Both the position numbers and the translations under genes were made by a program. Of a stretch of DNA of 12,888 nucleotides, positions 1-9,201 are shown one piece after another. The notes below the pieces were generated by a model. That model made no database searches. It saw only the letters and a program-made list of their open reading frames with translations, and had not been told where the DNA came from. Numbering within the stretch: the stretch's first letter is position 1; the number at the start of each line of letters is the position of its first letter. Origin of the DNA: Ochromonadaceae sp. CCMP2298 (lineage: Eukaryota > Sar > Synurophyceae > Ochromonadales > Ochromonadaceae); assembly GCA_026770595.1 (NCBI GenBank), contig MU634367.1:1-12888 (forward strand). The letters run 5' to 3'.

Positions 1-63
<63 letters not shown>

Positions 64-80
64 GTGTGTGTGTGCGTGTG
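1..80. repeat. TG/CA dinucleotide microsatellite
   Basis: About 40 TG units fill the left edge, broken only by CG at 59-60 and 75-76. The array begins at base 1, so its true length is unknown. It is a plain dinucleotide repeat rather than an irregular telomere-type TG repeat. On the minus strand it is a CA tract directly after a donor-like CAG|GTAGG (G86|G85), so it could lie inside an intron of a minus-strand gene. Confidence 0.97.
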
Positions 81-81
81 C

Positions 82-338
82 CTACCTGGAAGAAAAATGT
101 GGCGCAAAGTGTTCCCGTTCGACCAAGCAATTCCTTTCGTGACCTGTTGTCGGGGTGGAAGTCCACCACTAGCGGTATCGAAATCGACTCCCTGCGGCAT
201 GTATTGGCCTTCTTCATCCTGGAGGGCTTGGCGACGTTGCTCCTGAACGCGCTGATGGAGCTGACGAGCACCATAACCATAAGATGGGTGAGGATGTACT
301 CCCCTCGGAAGGCGAAATGATATAGTATGCTCGAAGAG
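82..338 (-). other. possible minus-strand coding fragment or exon (unrecognised)
   Basis: On the minus strand one frame is open from just after a TGA at 341-339 down into the CA repeat. It reads like a soluble protein, with a Gln/Arg/Glu-rich helix (QLHQRVQEQRRQALQDEEG) followed by a mixed stretch containing GVDFDTASGGLPP and GIAWSNGNTLRHIF. A donor-like CAG|GTAGG lies at 86|85, just before the CA repeat, so this could be an exon running up to an intron. Against this, codon third positions are only about half G/C, lower than in the neighbouring genes, no Met lies near the open start, and I recognise no family. A plus-strand frame over the same bases is also open but begins inside the TG repeat. 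Non-coding DNA or an old transposon remnant is equally possible. Confidence 0.2.
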
Positions 339-680
339 TCAACACAATCAGAAGTCACCAGCAAGGGAAGGATGCAAGCTCAACACACGAAATGTCGAGA
401 AACAAACGTGGATAAAATTTGACTGAATTTACTGCAGATTGGGAGCAAAATCGATCCATTTCTGCAGAGGGACCGTTACTTGGCAGAGTGAAGAAGGGGA
501 GAACTGGAGAAGGGGAGATCTTCCCCAACAGAGACGAGGCCATACGAGTATCGTGCAACCCCGGTCAGAGTCCAGGAGCTCACCGCTTCAATCCCATGCA
601 TGAATCGGTGGTCGATCGCGGGTGCCCTTGCCTGACCGAGCACCTGGCACAAAGTTACTGACCAGAGCCCGGACTAAGTG
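339..680 (+). promoter_or_regulatory. upstream region and probable 5' leader of the large scaffold gene
   Basis: This region lies between the minus-strand candidate and the ATG at 681. I see no convincing gene. It holds an AT-rich TATA-like patch (ggataaaattt, about 410-420), a purine-rich stretch (about 487-530) with a near-palindromic ggggagatcttcccc, and two overlapping upstream ORFs near the main start. A TAA at 675-677 in the main frame fixes 681 as the first usable ATG unless an upstream intron exists. The transcription start is not visible. Confidence 0.4.
596..661 (+). promoter_or_regulatory. candidate upstream ORFs (21 and 11 codons)
   Basis: An ATG at 596 opens a 21-codon frame ending in TGA at 659-661, 19 nt before the main ATG at 681. 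A second ATG at 600, in another frame, gives an 11-codon peptide ending in TGA at 633-635. If the mRNA starts upstream of 596, both would be met by scanning ribosomes before the main start and could reduce translation of the 2,522-aa protein. The 5' end of the mRNA is unknown, so this is positional evidence only. Confidence 0.3.
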
Positions 681-3600
681 ATGGCGGACGACGCCATGAT
701 GGCCGAGATCAAGGCCTATATGGCCGCCTCTCAGAGGGAAAAGCAGACGCGGACAACGAAGTGTAAGGCGCCCAGCTCTCCCTACACGCAGAACCAGGTG
801 CAGACCCTGCCTGCAGACTACTTCCCGGAAAACGACGCCCTCAAAGCAGTGGAGAGAAAGCGCGCCCGCATCTTGAAGTCGGCGCTGGCGAAGCGCAAGC
901 CGGAGGACCCGGACCTGCTGTTGGCCCACTACGCTGCGCAGCCGCGCGCCCACCCTGTCATGCCCGCCGCTCAGCTGCAAAGTAAGTTCTTGGTGGCGCC
1001 ATTCGCAGACGCGCTGGCTAGGGTGGACCAGTTCGTGCAGCTGGACCGCACACTGAGGGACAACCAACACTCCTACCGTGCCTACGATGAGCGCTTCAAC
1101 GGACAGGATTCGGGTGTGGTGGGTGTTGTGGGTATGCAAGCGTCTAGCACAGGTGCAGTGCCTGCGCGACTGGAGAGCGAGCGGCCAGAGAGGACAGATA
1201 GGGCACAGAGCGCCGAGGAGAGGCGGGGGGTGAGGAGTGCGGGGGACAGGGGGGGCAGTGCGGCATCTCCCTGGTCCTGCACCAGGCCAGAGTACACCTC
1301 CCCCTCTACCTCCCCCTCTACCTCCCCCTCTACCTCCCCCTCTACCTCTCCAGACGATAACATAGGTGGAGTGGGGGCGGAAGCAGGAGCAGGGACATGG
1401 ATGCGGGTAAATGGCTCGCCCCTTAACGCTCAGCGCACCACCTCTGCCCCTGCCTCTGCCCCTGCCTCTGTCCCTGTCTCTGCCCCTGCCTCTGCCCCTG
1501 CCTCCCCTGCTGTCGGCACCCCCTCCTACCCCAGCCGTCTGCATCGCAAGTACCCACGCCTGTGCGCAGGCCAGCGCTGGAGCGACGCTGACCTACACCA
1601 ACACGCGCTGCAGCGGCGGAGCGACCTTTGGCTGGCCCGCTTCATGGAGGACTGCTATGACGAGGCATACTCCCTATGCTACACCCCCGGCAAGGGGCGT
1701 CTGCGCAACGGCCTGGACCTAGGCGCATTCCAGAGCTTCCCAGCCCTCGTGGCGCGCCTGCTGCACACACGCTACAGTGTGCTGGAGGTGCGGCGGCACA
1801 CGCTGATGAGCCTTCTGCTGGGTCTGGAGCAGCTCGAGCAGCTAGCGGAGACAGCTCGAGTCGCAGAGATGCCCGCTGCCGCAGCCGCCGCACAGGAAGA
1901 GGGGCGGCAGGTGCTGGACGGTGGCCGCGCTAGGCTCTTCTGCGCCTTCCTGTCAGAGGAGATGGACGTTGACTTCCTGGCAATGTTCCTGACTTTCCGA
2001 GAGACCGTGCAGAGTTGTTTCCACTTCCGGTTGCGGGACATGAACCCCTTACGTGTCAGTCTGTGCGCCCAGCAGGCAGCGGGTTTGCAGGAGCCACGGC
2101 AGAGCGACCCCCCCAGGCACCGCAGCACCTACTATCGTGTGCAGCAAATGGGCGCCGTGAAGGATAACATTCGCAAGGGCAAGCGCAAGGTGGCCGCACA
2201 GACGCAGGCGCTAATGGACTCCAGTATTGCAAGCGCAGGGCAGCAGGGTCACAACCAGAACCAGAAGGAGCAGGGCAGGCTGTTGGTGTCTACTGACAAT
2301 GACAATGTTAATGGGGTTCAGACTGTGAAGAGGAGGCGCAGCGCCAAGGAAGTCTCGGGCGTAGAGATAGAGGGAATAGCGGGTATGACGGGGGAGAGGA
2401 CGGGCACAGCGTTGTATGAGCAGGGAGAGGGAGGGGGAGAGTGTTGGGCGGGCGGTCAGGACAGGCAGAAGGTGGTCCCTCTGTCTCTACCCTCACACTG
2501 GCGATTCCAACTAGACGTAGGTATGCCAGACGCGCCTCTGCTGAGTTTCGATCTCGCCCTGCTGCCTGTGCTCACCCTGCGCCTGTTGCCGGGCAGCCCG
2601 CAGGCGGAGCGTGCCTACCTGTCCCGCAGGGTGCTGCAGGCGGCACAGGGGGCGGTGCTGGCTTCCACAGCGCAGACACGCGCACTAGCAGCCGCCCCCG
2701 GTGTGCTGTCAGAGTCCGGCAAAGTGTCCCTCGCTACCGCTGACAGTCTGCGCACCGCGCCTGTCCTGGTGGCTGTGCCATTGTACGTACTACTAGGTGC
2801 CCTGTGCGTGGAGTGGGGCAAGCTGTCTCTGCAGGCGAAGTTGAGCTACCAAGAACCTGCAGAAGACACCCTCGGTCTCCTGGAGGAGATATATAGACAC
2901 AACTGCCAGCAGATGAGGGATCTTAGCGCGGGCGTGCTGGAGGCGGAGCGCAGGGCCAGCGTGGTGTCGGCGGGGGTGCTGGGGCTGCAGAAGACAACGC
3001 GCAGACTGGAACGCAAGCGCACAGCAGACATCGCCACTGCCTCTGACCTCACGCAGCTGTCCCAGGGGTCGGGCGAGCTAGCAGCACAGAAGCTGGACCT
3101 GGCGCAGGCTCGGGCAGAGGAGGGGGTGCTTCGGAAGCGCAGGGCGGAGCTGGAGGTTCGCATGGAGGTGCTGTGGCGCAAGGCTACGCGGGGGCAGATA
3201 CCGCAGCCCTCAGAGCTGCAGGTGCAGAGGGAGCAGCGTCAGGCGAGGGTGAGGGCTGTGCGCGCAGGGGTGGCCCTACCGGAGACTAGGCCTGTGCCGC
3301 AGAGGGTGCCTAAAGTGCATGCGGACTGGCGGCAGCAGGTGGGGCAGTGGATAGGAGGCGTGGTAAGGCGCAATCTGCAGGAGCAACGTGCACTGGAGCT
3401 GGCCACGCGCGAGAAGCATCAGAGGGATAGGGAGGGCAGGCAGAGGAAAGCGGAGGAGGCGGCGGCGGCGGTGTCTTGGGGTGTGGACGCGCTGGCACAG
3501 GAGGGGGGGCAGGTGCAGGGGGTGGGCGCCCCCCCCAGAGAGCGCCTATTCCTCGCACAGATGCTGGCCCGGCTGCTGGTGCGCACAGCCACCAGAGATG

Positions 3601-6600
3601 CGGTGCGCAGGGTGGCTCTGGGGGCGTTCCTGCGCGACCAGCAGCACCGCCTACTGCTGCTGCATAGCCAGTCCTATAAGGACGCGGAGAGGGACAGGCA
3701 GCAACGGGAGGCAGAGCAGGCACATGCTAGGAGGATATACCTCCTGCGCGTGAGGGAGGCCAGACTTATGAGCGGGGAGGTGGTGGGAGTGGCTTTGGAT
3801 GCGGCTGCACTTAGAGCCGAGGAGGCGCTGTTCGACCCTTGGACGCTGCTCGACCTCCCCCCGGCCTGGCTTCCCCCCACACTATTGCGAGAGGTAGACA
3901 GCCTACATGCAACCGCAAGGGCCCGCAGGCGGCAATGGGTACTGCGTCTACTGTTCCACTACCTCGCCAGAGCACCCCGTGCTGCGCGCCTGAGGCGGCG
4001 GCTTACGCGGCGGACCTGCCTGGTGGTGATGGGAGCGCTGCGCGCACGCGTGCTGAGGGCTCGTCTGCTGGGATATGCCACCAGGCGTGTGCAAAGATCC
4101 CTGCGCGCGGCACTCTTCCGCTCCCGCCTGCAGAGGCACCTCGACCACCAGCGAATGTGCTCCGAGGTAGCAGACGCCTTGCTACAGGAGACTCTCTCCA
4201 AACGCGCCCTAGAAATGTTTCGTTTCTGGCGGCGCGAGGCTAACGCCGTCTCCCGTGCGCGGGTGGCTATGGAGGGTCTAAAGGAGCGGCGTTTCATCCT
4301 GTGCTTCTACACATGGAGAGACCAGTTCAAGAAAAGCGTGTGGAGGCGTACGGAGGTGAGCGCTGTGCACGTGTCTGCGTGCAGGCAGTTGCAATGCGCG
4401 CTGCGCTGCACCCAGGCTCTGCGGCTGGTCAGACGGCTCAGAGCCAGGCGGCGCATCGCTTTGCTATGGAGGGCCTACCTAGCCCGACAGAGGGTGAGGG
4501 GGCGTCTGCTCTACCTGCGCCTGCTAGCGGATCGGGCCGACGGCGCTGCCTGTCTTGCCGAGACCTCCCTTCGGCGCAGACACTTTAGGCTTTGGTTGCG
4601 GCAGAAAGCGGTGCTTTTTGGATGCGCCCACCTCCAGCGAGCAGTGACCCACGATAAGCTCAGACGCCGCCTCGCAAAGTGGGTGAAGATAGCGCGGGGC
4701 AGGTCGGCCTACCTGTCAAAGCGCCTGCTGCCCCTGCAGAAGACAGTGAGGATGTGGCTGGTGCATCGGAATGTGCTGAAGTACTACAGATTTCGCAGAG
4801 GCTTGCTGGCCTTGCAGGGGAGCTGCAGGCGCTTTGTGGCGATGAGGTGGTTTGTCCCGCAAATGCGTCTCTACCGAGCCGCCCGCACGATCCAGCGCCA
4901 CGCACGGGGGTACCGCAGACGCATCCATCTGGTCGACGCCCGTATAGCAGACATCCACTACGCAGCAGCGCACAACAACTACGATAGACTTAAGTACTAC
5001 TGTGAGCGCTATCCGGAGTTAATGGGAGAGGACGACGAGCAGGGGAATAACGCGCTGCACACGGCGGCCAAGAGCTGCGCCCGCAGAACCCTCAAGCTAC
5101 TGGTAACGATGGGTGCGGCCAAGAACGAGAAAAACGCCGAGGGTTTCACAGCCCTACACTTGGTGACAATGTCTGTATCTGCTAACAGAGATGAGACCTT
5201 CCTGTACCTGCTGCAGAGAGGCTTCGACGACGAATTAAGAGGCCCGCAGGACAAGACAACCCTCCTGATCGCGTGCGAGTACGGGCGCACAGCCATCGCC
5301 AGACACCTCTTAGTGGAGGAGGACCACGACCCGAACCTGCCCGATGCATCAGGCACCACTTGTCTGCAGACCGCCTGCTGGGGGGGAAACGCAGCTCTGG
5401 TAAGTGTCCGAATTACATAAAATACGTCTTTTTATCTGTCTTTTTATCTATAATCCCTGGATCAAATCTGGACATTTAACCTTATTTATGTACGACTGGT
5501 CTTTTTGCTAATCTTTTCCTTTTATGGTTTTTACACCAAGGTGAGGGAGCTTCTGTCCAACGAGGCAGACCCAAATCTACCCGGGCTGCACGGCTCCTGC
5601 CCCCTGCACGACTGCGTCTACGGGGGGGACGCAGCTGGGGAGGTGGCTAAAATGCTTTTGGGGGCTGGAGCTCTGGTGAATGTGTACGAACCAAATCACT
5701 ATCAGACACCACTCATATGGGCAGCTGCTGCCGGTGCGGGGGAGCTGGTGAGGCTGCTGCTGCTACACAACGCAGAGGTAGACGCACAGGATGATGCGGG
5801 ACAGAGCGCAGCGCACCACGCAGTGGCCTCCAACTCCACAGACATCTACTCAGCACTCAGAGAGGCAGAGGCGGACTTCGACGCCGCAGACTACCTGGGA
5901 AATACCCCCCTTCATCTTGCCGCGCAGGCGGGCTCGGAGACCTTCGCTGTGAACTTACTGCACGGGGGGGCCTATTCCTCTGCCCAGAATGCAGAGGGAG
6001 ACCAGCCCGCACACATCGCTGCACGCTACGACCAAGTGGAGCTGCTGAGGGCCGTCGCTGTGTACGACAAACACATAGGCAGGGTGAACTACTCACATCA
6101 GACGCCTCTGGGTGTGGCCAAGCTCCATCAAAGCGCGCGCTGCCGCCAGTTCCTGGAGCACCACTACCGCGCAGTAGGGGCGGTGCGCAACGAGGCAGGC
6201 GAGTTGTGGTGGGACGAGAGGGTGGACGGCGCTGTGGGTGACTGGACAGTGCATGTGTCTGCCGCAGGGGTGCGCTCGTACGAAAATCTATCCACAGGCG
6301 AGACCTCCACTCTGCCCCCCGCCCTGCCCGCCGCAGATGTTGCGGCCCTAGCGCAGTGCGTGGAGGTGCCCTTACTGCGCGCGGTGACCGTGGAGACCGA
6401 CGAGAACACCCTCACACGCCACCTGTACTACCTAGAGCATGCGCAGAAGGAACGGGATGTGTCGGACCTACTCAGGGGGGTGCGGGCGGCCACCGTGATT
6501 ACCAAGTATGTGCGCAGGAAGGTGGCATATCTGGAATTGAACAGGCGTAGGAAGAGCCTCCGACTGCAGCGCATGCTCACGCGCTGGGTGAGGCTGCATC

Positions 6601-8525
6601 TGCCCGGATTTATGAGATGGAAACGCGCCCAGTACACGCAAGCAGTGTGCAAGATCCAGTCGCTGTTCCGCGCCTCCAGACAGCGCGGGGCCTTCTATGC
6701 GCCAGGGGGGGGGTACTGGCAATTGAGGCAGGCGCGAGCGCACTTCAGATTGCGCTACAAGCTGTGGGCAGTGTGGCGCCTGTACCAGCGCCGCATGGAG
6801 TTCCAAACTCTCCGGGTGGCCGCCAACCTACCCGTAACGCTGGCCGACTGGCAGCTGGTGCTGGATCGGTGCAAGCGACCCATACGGCAGGAGGGAATGA
6901 TGCAGGAGTACAACTTCCCAGGCACCAGAAACGTCTTTTTCTACCGCCACGCACTGACCGGGAACTGTGTGTTCAAGAAGCCTGCGCAGCTGCTGGCTCT
7001 GGACGAGAGGCGGCTGCAGGAGGCGGCAGACTTCAGACGACTGGGCAGCTCGCCTGCGCAGATGCGCCTGGCGATTAGGCTGCAGACGTTGTGGAGGGGA
7101 TACAAGATCCGCTCCTACTCCTCCTACGTGGGGAGGGCCATGGAGGTAAGCCTGTCAGCAGAACAAAGGTATCTCACACAGCCCACTGTGGACGCGCATC
7201 TGTACAACTACGCTCTGCACTGCTTAGTAACGCAGGACATAGAGAGGGCCAGGCGCATCTTCTGCGAGGCCCTCACACGCATGCAGTGGCGCGGCCCAGA
7301 CATCCCCTTCGTTCTATACGCCTACTGCGTGTTCTCCACAGTAGCCAGAGACGAGAGCTATATGGATGTGGTCAGGCTGCTCTACCGCGCACGCAGGGCA
7401 GAGGAAGAACTGGACACCATCAAGCGCGCTAGAAGGGGGGAGGGACCCTCCCCTGCACTGAAGGCGGGAAATTTCGCCCACGGTCGCTCCTTCGACCTGG
7501 CCAATACGGGCTTTTTCCGGCACGCAGCGGTGTCCCGCAACAACCAGCTCTCGTGGGAGTGCTACGCCGTGTGCCGCTTCCTGGTCTACGACGACTTCGC
7601 CGGGTCCTTCGACGCCTACATGGAGGCCTTCGCCTGCACCTCTGCCCAGGACCCTGCCCTCGAGCACTCCTATGACGCCATGATGATGCACTTTCACGGC
7701 CCCGACAAGGTACTACGAATTACAGTAAAGGCGTCTTTTTATCACGATTATCTACCCAGATCTGGTCTTTTCACCTTCTATACGCTAACTGGTCTTTTCA
7801 ACCCTTATACTTTGGTTTATCTAATTCGGTCTACGGACGCCTAGGAGCACCGGGACCAGGTCATGTACACCAGGCAGCGGCGGCTGGCGGCGGAGGCCAG
7901 CGACAGGCGCGAGAGAGCCAGGCAGCTCAGGGACCTGAACAAGCTCAGACACGACAGCGCTGTGAGACTGCAGCACTGGCGGCAGGCCGTGGTGGCGCGC
8001 CGCCTCTACCAGCAGTTCCTGTTGAACGTGCGCTCGATGGTGCGCAGACGTAGGAGACAGCTGCGGGGGGCGCTCTCCTCCTCCGCCCTCCCCTCCGCCC
8101 TTCCCTCTGCCCTCCCCTCCTCTGCCCTTACCTCTTTCGCCTCCGATGCCGCCTCCCCCGCCTCCCCCGACAGCCCCTCCCTTTTCAATGATGGTATGGG
8201 TGTGAGTGCGAGGAGGGGGCGGTCTGCACGCCAGAGAGAAGGGTCCAGCAGGAGCGAGAGTCGCGGCAGAGGCAGAGGCAGGGCCAGAGCGGAGGGGGCA
8301 GGGGCGGGGGCAGTGGGGGTGGGCAGCAGCTCTGCGCTAGGGCGCGCCCTGGACCATGCTAGGGCTCTGGATAGCTCCCTGGCCCTGCAGAGACAGAGCT
8401 CCCCCCCCTCCCCCACCTCCCGCTCCCCCCGCTCCATCCTTACCACCCCCTCCCTCAGCCGCTCGCGGGACCCCCCCTCCGATGGTCCCCTGCGCCGCGC
8501 CTCCGTCAGCTGGAGCGAGCAGTAA
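681..8525 (+). CDS. giant ankyrin-repeat / IQ-motif / Sfi1-like scaffold protein, 3 exons, 2,522 aa
   Basis: Exons are 681-5399, 5541-7709 and 7845-8525; both introns are phase 0. ATG 681 is the first in-frame Met after a TAA at 675-677. Visible in order: a basic N-terminus; Ser/Pro/Ala low complexity (about 205-275); a helical block with DFLAMFLTFRETV near 431-443; coiled coils about 721-837, 898-933 and 992-1034; an Arg-rich region about 1084-1394 with Trp at 1183, 1212, 1263, 1305, 1334, 1359 and 1390 in contexts such as MFRFWRR and VRMWLVH, resembling Sfi1/IQ repeats; an IQ motif IQRHARGYRRR at 1404; about 11 ankyrin repeats 1425-1781 (GNTPLHLAA and similar); a degenerate WW module 1808-1833; IQ motifs at 1945 and 2087, with a second WW-like stretch 2037-2054 between them; a TPR/HAT-like helical region about 2128-2250; an IQ-like segment at 2338; and a Ser/Pro/Arg tail ending near a PKA-like RRAS (2513-2516). 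IQ and Sfi1 repeats bind calmodulin or centrin; ankyrin repeats bind protein partners. A cytoskeletal, basal-body or Ca2+-responsive scaffold is inferred. No catalytic domain is seen. The ankyrin/IQ calls are firm; Sfi1, WW and TPR are tentative. Confidence 0.85.
1296..1349 (+). repeat. 12-bp coding minisatellite (TSPS repeats)
   Basis: Four perfect copies of acctccccctct fill 1296-1343 and a partial fifth follows. They lie inside exon 1 and encode Thr-Ser-Pro-Ser units. The 12-bp period keeps the frame, so copy-number change would lengthen or shorten a disordered linker without a frameshift. Confidence 0.93.
1443..1502 (+). repeat. 12-bp coding minisatellite (SAPA repeats)
   Basis: Five copies of tctgcccctgcc, the third with two C-to-T changes, encode Ser-Ala-Pro-Ala (once Ser-Val-Pro-Val) in the disordered N-terminal part of the scaffold protein. 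The period is a multiple of three, as in the TSPS array about 100 bp upstream, and the unit is different. Confidence 0.92.
5400..5540 (+). other. spliceosomal intron 1 of the scaffold gene (141 nt, phase 0)
   Basis: The donor is CTG|GTAAGT at 5400 and the acceptor is ACACCAAG|GTG at 5540. The intron is T-rich, unlike the GC-rich exons. It has a branch-point-like gctaatc at 5507-5513 followed by a pyrimidine tract. In-frame retention hits TAA at 5418-5420. Removal joins the two halves of one ankyrin repeat (GNAAL|VRELLSNEADPNLPG), which strongly supports both borders. Its 5' part resembles that of intron 2. Confidence 0.93.
7710..7844 (+). other. spliceosomal intron 2 of the scaffold gene (135 nt, phase 0)
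   Basis: The donor is GACAAG|GTACTA at 7710 and the acceptor is ACGCCTAG|GAG at 7844. The donor is weaker than in intron 1. A branch-point-like gctaac lies at 7784-7789. The length is 45 codons, all sense except the last, the acceptor's own TAG. Splicing joins FHGPDK to EHRDQVMYTRQRR, continuing a charged helical stretch. The abrupt change from GC-rich coding sequence to T-rich sequence and back supports the borders. Confidence 0.88.
8082..8117 (+). repeat. 12-bp coding minisatellite (SALP repeats) in exon 3
   Basis: Three consecutive units (tccgccctcccc, tccgcccttccc, tctgccctcccc) encode Ser-Ala-Leu-Pro in the disordered C-terminal tail of the scaffold protein. The surrounding sequence (about 8075-8180 and 8395-8475) is strongly C-rich on the plus strand, so its minus strand is G-rich and could form G-quadruplexes. 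Confidence 0.85.
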
Positions 8526-9201
8526 CACAGTAGGTAGGAGAGTGAAAGCTTAGAGTCCCAAGTTATACTATCTGTATTTCATGTACATACAAAATATAAT
8601 TGATATGTAAAACTATACAATATTTCATGTACACATGACTGGACTGGATGGCACATTAGAGAGTGGAGTAGGAACCCTAGGGAGGCGCTGTGACATTAAC
8701 TGAGGAGGAAGATCGGTGTTGATACTATGAGAACGGACCGGCTTAGGTCTTGCTGACTTATTGTAAGTCAGAGCACATGGTCGCTTGAGTTGTCGTCATC
8801 TCTGTAATTTAGCTGCTAAAGGTGTTCCAGTTTCCAAGTTTTTACAATCCTAAGATAGAGGCGGGCGAATCAATACAATCGGATTATTTACAAGTAAGTA
8901 AAGGCATCACAGGTATGTGGCGCAGGATCGGGATTGCGGGACCGAAGGACAGGACACACGACATCCGAGAAGGGGGGGGGCATCCTCGGCGGAAAGACGT
9001 GGAGTTTCGTAATTGCTCTGCTGAATGTTACGCGAACGGCACTGTCCGACCAGACTAAATTACCCGCTCACGCCCTAGATACCTATGCCGTATGATATGT
9101 CACAAGCATACATCATACATATGCTACGCGACATACAACCCCCACCACCCCAACCTCATTCTCCAACCCCTCCCAAACACCCCCCCAACCCCCACCCCCC
9201 G
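8526..9201. other. intergenic region between convergent genes, with 3' UTR-type sequence
   Basis: This 676-nt stretch separates the stop codons of the scaffold gene and the minus-strand EF-hand/PH gene. Just after the scaffold stop it becomes AT-rich, with several TGTA motifs and a 13-bp direct repeat tatttcatgtaca at 8575-8587 and 8621-8633, which suits a 3' UTR or poly(A) region. A perfect hairpin follows at 8753-8771. The part near 9130-9200 is C-rich on the plus strand and would be the G/T-rich start of the 3' UTR of the minus-strand gene. A short open frame (to 9058) has no good ATG and no recognisable product. I see no RNA gene. Confidence 0.55.
8753..8771. terminator. perfect 8-bp inverted repeat with 3-nt loop between convergent genes
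   Basis: The arms are ctgactta (8753-8760) and taagtcag (8764-8771), separated by ttg. It lies about 230 nt past the scaffold-gene stop. It could form a small hairpin in RNA from either strand. A role in 3'-end formation is inferred from position only. Confidence 0.3.

Noticed and set aside
1-80. telomeric TG repeat
   Set aside because: It is a regular dinucleotide tract with two CG interruptions followed by unique sequence. A microsatellite explains it better, though the left side is not visible.
588-1544. 318-codon minus-strand open frame rich in Arg/Gly
   Set aside because: It is antisense to exon 1 of the scaffold gene. Its RGRGRG and GGG runs are the mirror of the Ser/Pro/Ala minisatellites. 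No domain is visible.
1962-2001. RasGEF N-terminal motif (DFLAMFLTFRETV)
   Set aside because: Only a short hydrophobic/FxxTFR-like similarity is present, with no RasGEF catalytic domain downstream. Not enough to call.
8822-9058. 78-codon plus-strand open frame in the convergent intergenic region
   Set aside because: It starts at GTG with no good ATG, has no recognisable domain and lies in probable 3' UTR sequence.
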